NCBI RefSeq assembly: GCF_000013005.1
Contig: NC_007722.1
Coordinates: forward strand, 2,113,501-2,177,500
Direction: 5' to 3'
DNA length: 64,000 nucleotides
Origin: Erythrobacter litoralis HTCC2594
GTDB taxonomy: Bacteria > Pseudomonadota > Alphaproteobacteria > Sphingomonadales > Sphingomonadaceae
The stretch's first letter is position 1; each line of letters begins with the position of its first letter. Positions 1 to 9,000 of the stretch are shown here, piece by piece. Under the pieces are notes generated by a model, which worked only from the letters and a program-made list of their open reading frames with translations, did not search any database and was not told where the DNA came from. The position numbers were made by a program, and so were the translations under genes.

Positions 1-1
1 C

Positions 2-409
2 ATGCAATTGACGCTGGAGGTGGCTCCCTATCGCGAGACGCGGCGCGTATCGCTCGACGATTTTATGGGCAAGGCAGGCGATGAGGGGGCCATCATTCTC
101 GATACGCGCAGTGCGGAGGCCTTCAGCCAAGGTCATCTGAAAGGCGCGATCAACTTGCCGTTCTCTGACTTCACCGAAGAGAAGCTTGCCAAGGTTCTCG
201 GTGCAAATACCTCCAGGCCCATCCTGATCTATTGCAACAACAACTTTTCCGACGGTGTTGCACCCGTCGCGACGAAGCGCGCACCGCTTGCGCTCAACAT
301 CCCGACCTTCATCAACCTCTACGGCTATGGCTACACCAATATCTGGGAGCTGGCCGATGTGGTGAAGATCGCCGAGGTCGAGTGGGTCACGTCTTCCAGC
401 CAAACATAA
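2..409 (+). CDS. Rhodanese-like domain protein, probably 5'-incomplete
   Basis: A single rhodanese (sulfurtransferase-fold) domain fills the 135 visible residues. The substrate-side motif DTRSAEAFSQGHLKGAINLP lies at about 34-53, and the active-site Cys78 starts the loop CNNNFSDG. The first ATG is at base 2, so the ribosome site and any signal peptide would lie outside the window; the true gene may start earlier. Such domains move sulfane sulfur or bind anions, but the loop does not identify a substrate. It converges on the Ser-rich gene on the other strand, with a hairpin between them. The fold call is firm; the physiological role is unknown. Confidence 0.75.
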   Translation: MQLTLEVAPYRETRRVSLDDFMGKAGDEGAIILDTRSAEAFSQGHLKGAINLPFSDFTEEKLAKVLGANTSRPILIYCNNNFSDGVAPVATKRAPLALNIPTFINLYGYGYTNIWELADVVKIAEVEWVTSSSQT

Positions 410-442
410 AAAGGGGGCGCGATCCCGATGGAATCGCGCCCC
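406..442 (-). terminator. Intrinsic terminator of the Ser-rich protein gene
   Basis: A perfect 10-bp stem (GGGGCGCGAT at 414-423 pairing with 433-442) has a 9-nt loop. Read on the minus strand it is followed by a T-run (A-run at 406-412 on the plus strand). It lies just after the stop of the gene at 464-2104 and could also help end the convergent rhodanese transcript. Confidence 0.75.
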
Positions 443-463
443 TGCTTTGGAACGGCAGTCTTG

Positions 464-2104
464 TCAGGCTGCCTTCTTGATCATCCACTTGCGGCGACCG
501 AAGATCGCTGCCGCGCCAAGGCCGAACAGGATCGTCATCGGCGGGGCCGGAACCGGCGTGCCGCTGCTGGTGCCGCCGGTCGAACCCGACGACGAAGACG
601 AACTCGAACTGCTGCTCGACGAGGAGCTGGAGCTGCTGCTCGAAGAGGACGAACCGGTCGAGCTGGTCATGTTGCCCGAGGTCGATCCAGAGGTCGAAAT
701 GCCGCCGCTCGACGAGCTGGAGCTAGACGAGGAACTCGATGAGCTGCTCGAAGATGAGCTTCCGCCCGACGACCCACCGGTCGTAGTGCCCGGGTGGCCG
801 CTGGTGCCGCCATTCGAACTCATTCCGCTCGTTCCTCCACCCGAGCTCGACGAGCTGGAGCTTGAGGAGCTGGAGGATGACGATGAGCTCGAACTGCTGC
901 TCGACGACGAGCTGGTGACGTTGCCGCTGCTCGTCGACACGTTGCCAGAGCTCGAAGAGACATTGCCCGAGCTCGACGACACGTTGCCAGAGCTCGAAGA
1001 GACATTGCCCGAGCTCGACGACACGTTACCCGAACTTGAGGACACGTTGCCGCTGCTCGAGCTGACATTGCCCGACGTGCTGCTGACGTCCACATTGCCC
1101 GAACTGGACGTGCTTGTGACGCCCCCCGTCGTGCTGGTGACTCCACCCGTGGTGCTTGTCACGCCACCGGTCGAAGTCGATGAACCGCCAGTGGTGCTCG
1201 TTACGCCGCCCGTCGAGGTCGAGGTCGAAGACCCGCCACTGGTGTTCTGGTTGCTGTTGTCGATGTCGATGACGATACCGCTGGAGCCGACTTCGCCGCC
1301 CGAAGTAGTGGTAGTCGACGTGATCGCGACGCTGCCGCCGCTCGATCCGCCGCCGCCGAAGAAGCCCCCGAAGAAGCCGCCGCCGAAGCCGCCGAAGCCG
1401 CCGCTGCCGCCGATCACGGTCACGCCGCCATCGCCGCCGCTACCGCCGACGAAGCCGCCGCCGACCGGGAACACCGCAGGAGCGACCGAGACGACGGTGG
1501 TTCCACCGCCGCAATAGCTCGAGCCGCCACCGGCATAGATCGTACGCGAGGCGCCCGCCACGCCCGGATAGACCGGACCGCCGGGATAGGCACCGCCCGC
1601 ATAGGCGCCGCCGCCAGCGTAAGATCCGCCAGCATAGGAGCCACCGGCATAGCTGCCGCCTGCGTAGCCGCCCCGGGCACCCGCTGCCCCGGCATAATCT
1701 GCGCCTGCGCCGTAAGCGCCATGTGCTCCTGCCGCACCGGCACCATAAGCACCGTGTGCGCCCGCCGCTCCGGCACCGTGAGGACCGGCCCCATGCGCCA
1801 TCGCACCGCCGCCATGCGTCGCCGCACCGGCTGCAGCCGCGCCAGCTCCCGCTCCGTAAGCCGGGACGCAATCCACGACCTGCTTCACGATCCGGCGCTT
1901 GCGCTTGATCTTCTTGGGCGCGCTTTTCACGACGCGCTGCTTCTTGATATACTTGACCGGCTGCGCCTTCACCGATTTGGCGGACTTGTAGGTCACATTC
2001 GCAGCCTGGGGTTCAGCGACATGCACCGCGCCCCCTGCAAGCAACGCACCGCCAGCAGCGGTTGCGGACAATTTCGCCAGGGCCATCTTTACCGACATGG
2101 GCAA
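464..2104 (-). CDS. Low-complexity Ser/Gly-rich envelope protein with PEP-CTERM-like tail
   Basis: This 546-residue exported protein has an N-terminal hydrophobic segment (about 8-30), a Lys/Arg-rich stretch (about 38-75) with one Cys near 78, and Ala/Gly/His/Tyr-rich repeats such as GAAGAHGAYG. A Gly-rich part (GGFGGGFFGGFFGGGG) follows, then SSSGNV-type tandem repeats, then long poly-Ser runs. It ends with VPAPPMTILFGLGAAAIFGR and a basic tail. That end has the order of a PEP-CTERM sorting signal (Pro motif, one TM helix, basic cluster), although the motif reads VPAPP rather than VPEP. No exosortase gene is in the window. A surface, matrix or appendage role is inferred only; no enzymatic domain is visible. 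Its mirror strand carries a long Pro/Glu-rich reading frame that is a shadow. Confidence 0.7.
   Translation of the reverse strand: MPMSVKMALAKLSATAAGGALLAGGAVHVAEPQAANVTYKSAKSVKAQPVKYIKKQRVVKSAPKKIKRKRRIVKQVVDCVPAYGAGAGAAAAGAATHGGGAMAHGAGPHGAGAAGAHGAYGAGAAGAHGAYGAGADYAGAAGARGGYAGGSYAGGSYAGGSYAGGGAYAGGAYPGGPVYPGVAGASRTIYAGGGSSYCGGGTTVVSVAPAVFPVGGGFVGGSGGDGGVTVIGGSGGFGGFGGGFFGGFFGGGGSSGGSVAITSTTTTSGGEVGSSGIVIDIDNSNQNTSGGSSTSTSTGGVTSTTGGSSTSTGGVTSTTGGVTSTTGGVTSTSSSGNVDVSSTSGNVSSSSGNVSSSSGNVSSSSGNVSSSSGNVSSSSGNVSSSSGNVSTSSGNVTSSSSSSSSSSSSSSSSSSSSSSSSGGGTSGMSSNGGTSGHPGTTTGGSSGGSSSSSSSSSSSSSSSSSSGGISTSGSTSGNMTSSTGSSSSSSSSSSSSSSSSSSSSSSGSTGGTSSGTPVPAPPMTILFGLGAAAIFGRRKWMIKKAA
939..1022. repeat. Perfect 42-bp tandem duplication inside the Ser-rich gene
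   Basis: Bases 939-980 and 981-1022 are identical 42-mers encoding SSSGNV repeats. Imperfect further copies follow to about 1075, and a second set of short repeats at 1110-1230 encodes STTGGVT units. The array keeps the frame, so unit gain or loss would change protein length without destroying it. Confidence 0.9.
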
Positions 2105-2316
2105 ACTCTTCTGTTCCTGCTGGGGCTTTCCTCACATCCGGCGGGTCCGGCGTGGGTGTATCCCCGTGTTGCCCTTGGAACATTCGCACCCTTGAAGCGG
2201 CAATCGCGTTAACCATGAAAGCGACATGGCGTGGCGACATTTTTCAGCCGAAAGCCCCGTTAGCCAACGACTTGTCCCGCTATGGCACCGAAATCGTTGA
2301 ATTCCTTTCTGCGGCG

Positions 2317-3348
2317 TTAAGACTTTCCGTCGAATAAGCCCGTTTGCGAGCCGGCTGGCGGCTGGCGTTCGAGATGTTCCCAACCGCGATCGTTGAGGCA
2401 GCGCCCGCGCGCCGTGCGGGCGACGAGGCCGAGCTGGATCAGGTATGGCTCGACCACGTCCTCGATCGTGTCGCGCGGCTCGGCCAGGCCCGCCGCCAGC
2501 GTTTCGACACCGACCGGCCCGCCCTTGTAGATGTCCGCGATCATGGTGAGGTAACGGCGATCCATCGCATCCAGCCCGAGCCCGTCGACCTCGAGCCGCG
2601 TGAGCGCGGCATCGGCGATCGGTGAGGTTACGGTTCCAGCCTTTTGTACCTCGGCAAAGTCGCGCACCCGGCGCAGCAGGCGTCCGGCAACGCGCGGCGT
2701 CCCCCGGCTGCGCCGCGCGATCTCGCGCGCGCCCGCGGCATCGATAGCGAGCCCCATCAGCCCGGCTCCGCGGGTGACGACTTTCTCCAACTCCTCCTCG
2801 GTATAGAAGTTCAACCGCACCGGGATGCCGAAGCGATCGCGCAGGGGCGTCGTCAGCAGGCCCTGCCGGGTCGTGGCGCCGATCAGGGTAAAGGGCGGCA
2901 GGTCGATCCGCACGCTGCGTGCCGCCGGTCCTTCGCCGATGATGAGGTCGAGCGCGCGGTCCTCCATCGCCGGATAGAGCACTTCCTCTACCACAGGGTT
3001 TAGACGGTGAATCTCGTCGATGAAGAGCACGTCATGCGGCTCGAGATTGGTCAGCAGCGCCGCGAGGTCGCCCGCCTTGGCGATCACCGGCCCCGACGTG
3101 GCGCGAAACCCCACGCCCAGCTCGCGCGCGATGATCTGCGCCAGCGTCGTCTTGCCCAGCCCCGGCGGACCGAAGAACAGCGTATGATCCATCGCCTCGC
3201 CGCGCGACCTGGCGGCTTCGATGAAGACAGCAAGATTGTCCTTCGCCGCCGCCTGCCCGACGAATTCGGCCAGCGACTTGGGCCGCAATGCCACGTCCGG
3301 GTCTTCCGGCTGGCGATCGGGCGTGTGGAGGGGGATGGGGTCGGTCAC
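2317..3348 (-). CDS. ruvB: Holliday junction branch migration helicase RuvB
   Basis: RuvB is the AAA+ motor that drives branch migration with RuvA. The 343-residue length is typical. Walker A GPPGLGKT is at 60-67, Walker B with DEIH at 111-114, and the sensor region [20 protein letters not shown] begins near 157. The C-terminal winged helix includes [13 protein letters not shown]. ruvA lies about 1 kb upstream on the same strand, but a DsrE-like gene and an oppositely oriented GIY-YIG gene sit between them, so the usual ruvA-ruvB adjacency is broken. ruvC is not in the window. Confidence 0.97.
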   Translation of the reverse strand: MTDPIPLHTPDRQPEDPDVALRPKSLAEFVGQAAAKDNLAVFIEAARSRGEAMDHTLFFGPPGLGKTTLAQIIARELGVGFRATSGPVIAKAGDLAALLTNLEPHDVLFIDEIHRLNPVVEEVLYPAMEDRALDLIIGEGPAARSVRIDLPPFTLIGATTRQGLLTTPLRDRFGIPVRLNFYTEEELEKVVTRGAGLMGLAIDAAGAREIARRSRGTPRVAGRLLRRVRDFAEVQKAGTVTSPIADAALTRLEVDGLGLDAMDRRYLTMIADIYKGGPVGVETLAAGLAEPRDTIEDVVEPYLIQLGLVARTARGRCLNDRGWEHLERQPPAGSQTGLFDGKS

Positions 3349-3361
3349 ACCACCCCCATAT

Positions 3362-3392
3362 CGTCATGCTGAACTTGTTTCAGCATCCATGG
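3362..3392. repeat. REP-like palindrome, left flank of the GIY-YIG gene
   Basis: An imperfect palindrome contains TGCTGAA-CTTG-TTTCAGCA. A nearly identical sequence in inverted orientation lies at 3736-3764, so the two bracket the GIY-YIG gene. Confidence 0.75.
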
Positions 3393-3410
3393 TGCGGCAA
3401 TCACCGAAGC

Positions 3411-3746
3411 ATGCCGATCGAGCGAAATCCTTGCGTCTATATTGTTGCGAGCCAACCTCGCGGCACGCTCTACATCGGCGTAACATCCGACCTTATGCAG
3501 CGGCTGGCCCAGCATCGGTCGGGTGAGACCGGCGGGTTCACATCCCGATACGGAGTTTTCCGCCTCGTCCGCTTTGAAATGTTCGGCGACATGGAAGCCG
3601 CGATCCTGCGAGAGAAGCAACTCAAGCGCTGGCGTCGGCAATGGAAGATCAACCTGATCGAAGGCGATAACCCGCAGTGGCTCGATCTGGGGGTCAACCT
3701 CGGATTCGACCCGATCAAGCCGAGCGATACGCGAGATGGATCCTGA
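3411..3746 (+). CDS. GIY-YIG domain endonuclease-like protein
   Basis: A compact GIY-YIG nuclease of about 111 residues. The start chosen is the ATG at 3411 (MPIERNPCVYIV), because upstream codons translate the flanking repeat. VYIV and LYIGVTSDL are the two halves of the GIY-YIG core; an Arg (LMQRLAQH) and a Glu in AAILREKQLKRW match the family's catalytic layout. It resembles the small stand-alone YhbQ/UPF0213 type. It lies opposite in direction to ruvB and the DsrE-like gene, and its stop codon is inside the right-hand palindrome. That packaging suggests it may travel with, or act on, the flanking repeats; this is inference. Confidence 0.85.
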   Translation: MPIERNPCVYIVASQPRGTLYIGVTSDLMQRLAQHRSGETGGFTSRYGVFRLVRFEMFGDMEAAILREKQLKRWRRQWKINLIEGDNPQWLDLGVNLGFDPIKPSDTRDGS

Positions 3747-3764
3747 AACGAGTTCAGGATGACG
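3736..3764. repeat. REP-like palindrome, right flank of the GIY-YIG gene
   Basis: Stem ATCCTGAA / TTCAGGAT with a 5-nt loop. This is the inverted counterpart of 3362-3392, and the nuclease stop codon (3744-3746) lies inside it. Confidence 0.75.
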
Positions 3765-3790
3765 GGCTCGAAGGGTGGTAGCGAGCGCCT

Positions 3791-4342
3791 TCAAAACGGG
3801 TTCACCGTATAGCCCTCGCCCTGCAATACGGCATGCGCGGTCATCGCGCTGAGCGCCGTTTCCACGCCGGGGATCAGGTCGCTAGCAACGAGCCCATGCG
3901 CCGCGCCGCTCTGGCCGCACAGGATCACGCGGATGCCGGCATCGAGCATGGCGCGGATCATCGCGGCGGAGGGGTTGGTGGCGCCGCGCCCGTCGGCCTG
4001 CCATGCGGCATCGGTCAGCAGGTCCATCGACGCGCCGCCATGGACGACGACGGCGAGGCGGATGTCCTCGCGCTCGACGCCATTGGCGACGTGCATGTTC
4101 AAGAACCGCGCCGCGCTTTCGATTTGGCGGTTGCGCTTGTCTGCATCGGCCGCCTCCGCAACGTCGAAGGCGACGGCGAATGTCGTGCCGTCCGGCAGCT
4201 CGGCCGCCGCTTCGACTGGCGCGTGCGGGGCGAAGCCTTCGAAAACCGGTCCGCTCCTGAAGGCCGCCATGTCCTGCGCGCTCGCTGGCAAAGCCAACGC
4301 CATCATCCCGACTGCCACAACAGCTCTCATTGTCCTCTCCAT
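3791..4342 (-). CDS. Periplasmic DsrE/DsrF-like protein
   Basis: This 183-residue protein has a signal peptide (MRAVVAVGMMALALPASAQD) and a DsrE-type fold: alternating strands and helices, with a conserved Cys in VILCGQSG near 140-146. DsrE-family proteins carry or relay sulfur, but many exported ones have no known role. The ATG start overlaps the ruvA stop by one base (ATGA), which indicates translational coupling to ruvA. An alternative start is MRAVV at 4330. The operon link to ruvA is positional and need not mean a DNA-repair function. Confidence 0.7.
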   Translation of the reverse strand: MERTMRAVVAVGMMALALPASAQDMAAFRSGPVFEGFAPHAPVEAAAELPDGTTFAVAFDVAEAADADKRNRQIESAARFLNMHVANGVEREDIRLAVVVHGGASMDLLTDAAWQADGRGATNPSAAMIRAMLDAGIRVILCGQSGAAHGLVASDLIPGVETALSAMTAHAVLQGEGYTVNPF

Positions 4343-4944
4343 CAGCCCGCCGCCCGCTTCAGCGCCACGCGGATCAGTTCGCTCTCGCTCGCACCTTCGC
4401 CCAATTCACCCTGCGCAGTGGCGACGGCGCGGGCGGCGATGGCGGGTTTGAAACCGAGGTTCTCCAGCGCGCTGACCGCATCCGCGCTCGCGCCTCCAGC
4501 CGGGTTTGCAGCCATTGCCGCCCCGCCCGGTGCGCTCGGCAAGGCACCGGCCTTGTCCTTCAGTTCGTTGACGATCCGCCCGGCGAGCTTCGGCCCGACA
4601 CCCTGCGCGCGGGCCACCATCGCGGCATCGCCATTGGCGCAGGCGGTCTGCACTTCCTCGGTCGACAGCGCCGACAGGATCGCCAGCGCGACCTTGCTGC
4701 CGACGCCCTGCACCTGCGTCAGCAGGCGGAACCAGTCGCGCTCGCTCGCTTCGGCAAAGCCCAGCAACCGCATGTCGTTCTCGCTCACCTGCAGGTCGGT
4801 ATAGACCGTGCAAGCCTCCCCGACTTCGCCCAACGCGGCGAGCGATTTCGAGGAGCAATGGACGAGATATCCGACGCCCGAGACGTCGATCACAGCCCAG
4901 TCGGTGCCGGTTTCGTCGAGCAGGCCTTTCAGCTTGGCAATCAT
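4342..4944 (-). CDS. ruvA: Holliday junction DNA helicase subunit RuvA
   Basis: RuvA is a tetrameric junction-binding protein that recruits RuvB. The start MIAKLKGLLDETGTDWAVID at 4944 gives 200 residues, the normal size; an in-frame extension to 5241 has no RuvA character. The OB domain is at about 1-64. Helix-hairpin-helix motifs include VQGVGSKVALAILS and AQGVGPKLAGRIVNELK. The C-terminal domain (about 150-200) ends SELIRVALKRAAG. It is translationally coupled to the DsrE-like gene. Confidence 0.96.
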   Translation of the reverse strand: MIAKLKGLLDETGTDWAVIDVSGVGYLVHCSSKSLAALGEVGEACTVYTDLQVSENDMRLLGFAEASERDWFRLLTQVQGVGSKVALAILSALSTEEVQTACANGDAAMVARAQGVGPKLAGRIVNELKDKAGALPSAPGGAAMAANPAGGASADAVSALENLGFKPAIAARAVATAQGELGEGASESELIRVALKRAAG

Positions 4945-5246
4945 GACTGCGGCTTCTCCCCCATTTGCCGGCCAAACGCCAGTAGCGAGCGAGTCGTTAT
5001 CGTCACCCCTTCTGCTGCACGGTTCATCGACGGTGAGGAACACATGGACCGCATGGACCACTGTCCAAGCGCGGAAATCGGATCGATCACGCCGCCATCG
5101 TGTGATCGGATTTGTCGATAAGCTAAAAGTGTGTGGCGGCAAGTCACGGCCTCGCCACCCTAGTGCGAGGTTCCGAAGTAGGAAAATTGCGCGCAGCCTC
5201 ACTTTCACATTCTCGACAGGTGCCCGCTTTGCGCTATGCACGCGGC
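4945..5246. other. Divergent intergenic region ruvA / aroC
   Basis: This 302-nt stretch is between divergent genes and presumably holds both promoters. It is less GC-rich around 5110-5200. No RNA gene, convincing ORF or clear hairpin was found. Confidence 0.4.
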
Positions 5247-6344
5247 ATGAGCTGGAACACTTTCGGACGCGTGCTGCGCATGACCACCTGGGGCGAGAGC
5301 CACGGCCCGGCGATCGGTTGCGTGCTCGACGGATGCCCGCCGGGGATCGCGCTGAGCGAGAGCGACATCCAGCCTTTTCTCGACGCGCGCCGCCCGGGGC
5401 AGAACAAGTTCACGACGCAGCGCAAGGAACCGGATCAGGTCCGCATTCTGTCCGGCGTATTCGATGGTCAAGACGGAGTTCAACGCACCACCGGCACGCC
5501 GATCAGCCTGATGATCGAGAATGTTGACCAGCGCTCGAAGGACTATTCCGAAGTCGCCAAGGCCTATCGCCCCGGCCATGCCGATTATGCCTATGACGCC
5601 AAATACGGGTTCCGCGACTATCGTGGCGGCGGGCGGTCGAGCGCGCGCGAGACCGCCATGCGGGTCGCGGCAGGCGCGGTGGCGCGGTTGATCATTCCCG
5701 ACGTGACCATCACCGGCTATGTTCGCGAGATCGGCGGAGATGCGATCGATGCCGCCCGGTTCGACAGTGACGCCATCGGCGAGAACCCCTTCTGGTGTCC
5801 CGACGCGGATGCAGCGAAGCGGTGGGAAACACTGGTCGACGAGGCGCGCAAGGCCGGATCTTCGCTCGGTGCAGTCGTCGAATGCGTCGCCGAAGGCGTG
5901 CCGGCCGGTTGGGGCGCGCCGATCTATGCCAAGCTCGACGGAGACCTCGGCGGCGCGATGATGAGCATCAATGCGGTGAAAGGCGTGGAGATCGGCGACG
6001 GATTCGACGCCGCGCGGCTGAGCGGCGAGCAGAATGCCGATCCGATGCGTCCTGCCGCGGAGGGAAGCGATGCCGGCCCCCGCTTCGAGGCCAACCATGC
6101 GGGCGGCATCTCGGGCGGAATCAGCACCGGCCAGCCGGTCACGTGCAAGGTCGCCTTCAAGCCGACAAGTTCTATCCTGACCCCGGTCGAAACCATCGAC
6201 ACCGAGGGCAATGCCACCGAAATCCGCACCAAGGGCCGCCACGACCCGTGCGTCGGTATCCGGGGCACCCCTGTGGTCGAAGCGATGATGGCGCTGGTAC
6301 TGGCCGATCACATGCTGCTCCACCGCGCCCAGTGCGGGCAATAA
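5247..6344 (+). CDS. aroC: Chorismate synthase
   Basis: AroC catalyses the last shikimate-pathway step, EPSP to chorismate, using reduced FMN. The start [20 protein letters not shown] at 5247 gives 365 residues, the usual length. Upstream in-frame codons are not family-like. Visible signatures are the N-terminal GESHGPAIG, the [20 protein letters not shown] block and [20 protein letters not shown]. The C-terminal [20 protein letters not shown] block is also present. It appears monocistronic, with hairpins after it. Confidence 0.97.
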   Translation: MSWNTFGRVLRMTTWGESHGPAIGCVLDGCPPGIALSESDIQPFLDARRPGQNKFTTQRKEPDQVRILSGVFDGQDGVQRTTGTPISLMIENVDQRSKDYSEVAKAYRPGHADYAYDAKYGFRDYRGGGRSSARETAMRVAAGAVARLIIPDVTITGYVREIGGDAIDAARFDSDAIGENPFWCPDADAAKRWETLVDEARKAGSSLGAVVECVAEGVPAGWGAPIYAKLDGDLGGAMMSINAVKGVEIGDGFDAARLSGEQNADPMRPAAEGSDAGPRFEANHAGGISGGISTGQPVTCKVAFKPTSSILTPVETIDTEGNATEIRTKGRHDPCVGIRGTPVVEAMMALVLADHMLLHRAQCGQ

Positions 6345-6363
6345 CCGTCAAGCCCCGCTAATC

Positions 6364-6418
6364 GCTTTCCCCGGAAAGCCCGATTTCTGATTGAGTTTTT
6401 CGATTTTCGGAATCGAAA
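6364..6418. promoter_or_regulatory. Two hairpins between aroC and ahpC
   Basis: There are two perfect inverted repeats. One is GCTTTCC/GGAAAGC at 6364-6379 with a 2-nt loop. The other is TTTCGATT/AATCGAAA at 6398-6418 with loop TTCGG. The first may end aroC transcription. The second lies about 70 nt upstream of the ahpC ATG and could be a terminator or an operator; the sequence does not settle which. Confidence 0.45.
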
Positions 6419-6490
6419 CACTCCGCTTTGCTGCGCCGCATCAATTCCTATGTGCAGCGCACCAATTTCATCCCACACAACGGAGACATC

Positions 6491-7057
6491 ATGGGTATCA
6501 TCGGAAGCACCATCAAACCCTTCAAGGCGACCGCATTCAAGGCCGGCGAAGACTTTTGCGACGTCACCGACGAGGACGTGAAGGGCAAGTGGGCCGTGTT
6601 CTTCTTCTATCCGGCCGACTTCACCTTCGTGTGCCCGACCGAGCTGGAAGACCTCGGCGAGAAGTATGCGATGCTGCAGGACATGGACGTCGAAGTCTAT
6701 GCCGTCAGCACCGACACGCATTTCAGCCACAAGGCCTGGCACGACACCAGCGAGCGCATCGGCAAGCTGACCTTCCCGTTCCTCGGCGACCAGAATCACC
6801 AACTCGCGCGCAATTTCGACGTGCTGCGCGAAGGCGTCGGCCTCGCCGATCGCGCCACCTTCGTGGTCGATCCGGACGGCGTGATCCAGCTGGTCGAGCA
6901 GACCTGCGAAGGCGTCGGCCGCAATGCCAACGAGCTGACCCGCAAGATCAAGGCGGCCCAGTATGTCCGCGCCAACCCCGGCCAGGTTTGTCCGGCCGCA
7001 TGGGAAGAAGGCAGCGAAACTCTCGCACCGTCGCTCGATCTCGTCGGCAAGATTTAA
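6491..7057 (+). CDS. ahpC: Alkyl hydroperoxide reductase, peroxiredoxin subunit AhpC
   Basis: AhpC is a typical two-Cys peroxiredoxin that reduces H2O2 and organic peroxides. The ATG at 6491 ([11 protein letters not shown]) has GGAGA upstream and gives 188 residues, the E. coli-like length. Peroxidatic Cys48 is in FTFVCPTE and the resolving Cys167 is in QVCPAAW. The upstream in-frame extension to 6428 is not family-like. Its reductase gene ahpF follows after a 136-nt gap, and katG comes next, making a peroxide-defence block. Confidence 0.96.
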   Translation: MGIIGSTIKPFKATAFKAGEDFCDVTDEDVKGKWAVFFFYPADFTFVCPTELEDLGEKYAMLQDMDVEVYAVSTDTHFSHKAWHDTSERIGKLTFPFLGDQNHQLARNFDVLREGVGLADRATFVVDPDGVIQLVEQTCEGVGRNANELTRKIKAAQYVRANPGQVCPAAWEEGSETLAPSLDLVGKI

Positions 7058-7193
7058 GCGCCGACACCCCCTGACCGCCGCGCGCCTGTCCTCCGGCGCG
7101 GGCGGCCTGAAGGCCCGGGGCGATCCTCCCCCTCCCTCCCCGTCCCGGGCCTTCCCCCTTTTCAAAGTTCATCAATCGGAGACCCTCGCCCCC

Positions 7194-8783
7194 ATGCTCG
7201 ACGCATCGATGAAGCAGCAGTTGCAGACCTATTTCGCCAATCTGCGCGAGCCGATCGAGCTCGTCGCCACGCTTGGCGAAGACGACAAGTCGCGCCAGAC
7301 GCGCGAACTGCTGGAAGAGATCGCCGACCTGCACGATCTCGTCGGCGCGCGCTTCGACGGTGATGCTGCGCGCACGCCGAGCTTCACGATCCAGCGCGCC
7401 GATGACACTAGCCGCGCAGTCACCTTCGCAGGCCTGCCGATGGGCCACGAGTTCACCTCGCTGGTGTTGGCGCTGCTCTGGGGTGGCGGTCATCCGCCCA
7501 AGGTCGAGCAGGACGTGCTGGAGCAGATCCGCGCGCTCGAAGGCCCGCTCGATTTCGAGATGTTCTTTTCCCTGAGCTGCCACAACTGCCCCGACGTGGT
7601 GCAGGCATTGACGCTTATGGCGCTGGAGAATCCGAACATTTCCGCCACGCTGATCGAAGGCGGCACCTTTCAGGACGAAGTCGACCGCCGCGACGTGATG
7701 GCGGTGCCTGCGACCTTCCTCAATGGCGAGCCGTTCTTCAACGGCAAGATGAGCCTGGAAGAGGTGCTGGCCAAGGTCGATAGCGGCGCCGACGACAAGG
7801 CCGCAGCCAGACTCGACGCGAAGGAGCCTTTCGAGGTCCTGATCGTCGGCGGCGGCCCGGCGGGCGTCGCGGCCGGCATCTACACCGCGCGCAAGGGCTT
7901 CACGACCGGCATCGCCGCCGAGCGGTTCGGCGGGCAGTTGCAGGATACGCTCGGCATCGAGAACCTGCCCGGCACGGCTTATACCGAAGGCCCCAAGCTC
8001 GCCAATGAGCTCGAGAAGCAGGTCGGCGAAAACGCAATCGACCTGATGAATCTGGCCGAAGCGCGCAAGCTGGTACCAGCTGAAAGCAAGGGCGGCTTGC
8101 ACAAGGTCGAACTCGCCAATGGCGCGACGCTCAAGGCTCGCAGCCTGATCCTCGCCACCGGTGCACGCTGGCGCGAGCTGGGCGTCCCGGGCGAGGCCGA
8201 ATATCGCAACAAGGGCGTCGCCTATTGCCCGCACTGCGACGGTCCGCTGTTCAAGGGCAAGCGTGTCGCCGTGATCGGTGGCGGCAATTCCGGCGTCGAA
8301 GCGGCCATCGACCTCGCCAAGATCGTCGAGCATGTCACACTGATCGAATTCGACAGCAAATTGCGCGCCGACGAGGTGTTGCAGGCCAAGCTCGCCAGCC
8401 TGGGCAATGTCGAGCTTATCAAGAACGCCAAGACCACGGAAATCACCGGCACTAACGGCCGCATGAACGGTCTGGTCTACGAAGACCGCGCAAGCGGCGA
8501 GAGCCACACGGTCGAACTGGCTGGCGTCTTCGTCCAGATCGGCCTCGTGCCCAATACCGAATGGCTCAAGGACAGCGGCATCGCCCTTAGCGAGTATGGC
8601 GAGATCGAGATCGACGAAGAAGGCGCGACCAACCTGCCCGGCATCTTCGCCGCGGGAGACTGTACCACCGTCCCCTACAAGCAGATCGTCGTCGCCATGG
8701 GTGAAGGATCGAAGGCCGGGCTGTCGGCGTTCGATTACCTCATCCGCACCGCACCGGCGGAGGAGATTGCCGAGGCGGCGTGA
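7194..8783 (+). CDS. ahpF: Alkyl hydroperoxide reductase, flavoprotein subunit AhpF
   Basis: AhpF passes electrons from NADH through FAD and two disulfides to AhpC. From the ATG at 7194 the protein has 529 residues, the normal size. The N-terminal double-thioredoxin domain carries Cys129 and Cys132 (SCHNCPD). The FAD motif [11 protein letters not shown] is near 218-228. The thioredoxin-reductase-like active site is Cys345/Cys348 in YCPHCDGP, next to the NAD(H) motif [21 protein letters not shown] closes the FAD site. It follows ahpC and ends at a terminator. Confidence 0.96.
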   Translation: MLDASMKQQLQTYFANLREPIELVATLGEDDKSRQTRELLEEIADLHDLVGARFDGDAARTPSFTIQRADDTSRAVTFAGLPMGHEFTSLVLALLWGGGHPPKVEQDVLEQIRALEGPLDFEMFFSLSCHNCPDVVQALTLMALENPNISATLIEGGTFQDEVDRRDVMAVPATFLNGEPFFNGKMSLEEVLAKVDSGADDKAAARLDAKEPFEVLIVGGGPAGVAAGIYTARKGFTTGIAAERFGGQLQDTLGIENLPGTAYTEGPKLANELEKQVGENAIDLMNLAEARKLVPAESKGGLHKVELANGATLKARSLILATGARWRELGVPGEAEYRNKGVAYCPHCDGPLFKGKRVAVIGGGNSGVEAAIDLAKIVEHVTLIEFDSKLRADEVLQAKLASLGNVELIKNAKTTEITGTNGRMNGLVYEDRASGESHTVELAGVFVQIGLVPNTEWLKDSGIALSEYGEIEIDEEGATNLPGIFAAGDCTTVPYKQIVVAMGEGSKAGLSAFDYLIRTAPAEEIAEAA

Positions 8784-8814
8784 TCGCTGGAAGCCCCTGA
8801 TTTCGCGAGAATTC

Positions 8815-8848
8815 ATGCGCCATCGCCTTCGGGTGGCGGCGCATTTTC
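8815..8848 (+). terminator. Intrinsic terminator after ahpF
   Basis: ATGCGCC (8815-8821) pairs with GGCGCAT (8838-8844) around a TTCG-capped inner helix, and TTTTC follows. Confidence 0.7.
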
Positions 8849-8872
8849 ATTGAGGCCGGTCGCGCATCGCCC

Positions 8873-8913
8873 ATCGATCACAAAATCGATCAATAATTGA
8901 TATTTAATCGATT
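8873..8913. promoter_or_regulatory. AT-rich ATCGAT dyads upstream of katG
   Basis: In this AT-rich patch GAT-N6-ATCGAT (8874-8890) is followed by GAT-N5-ATCGAT (about 8899-8912). AATCGAT/ATCGATT also forms an inverted repeat. The spacing suits a dimeric LysR-type activator such as OxyR, but it is not a match to the E. coli OxyR consensus and no oxyR gene is in the window. It is a plausible katG operator; weak evidence. Confidence 0.35.
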
Positions 8914-9000
8914 GGACGGATTACCGCGAAAGCGTCATCTTGCCTGCGTACTTGGGACCTCCCCGAGTCCCCCTCACAAGAACAAGCAGGAGAGATGCAG

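Noticed and set aside
447..1517. Long Pro/Glu/Leu-rich open frame on the plus strand
   Set aside because: It is the mirror of the Ser-rich repeats (Ser codons read as acidic/Leu codons); no start signal and no independent coding character.
6948..8816. 622-codon open frame antisense to ahpF
   Set aside because: Shadow; ahpF has all catalytic cysteines on the plus strand.
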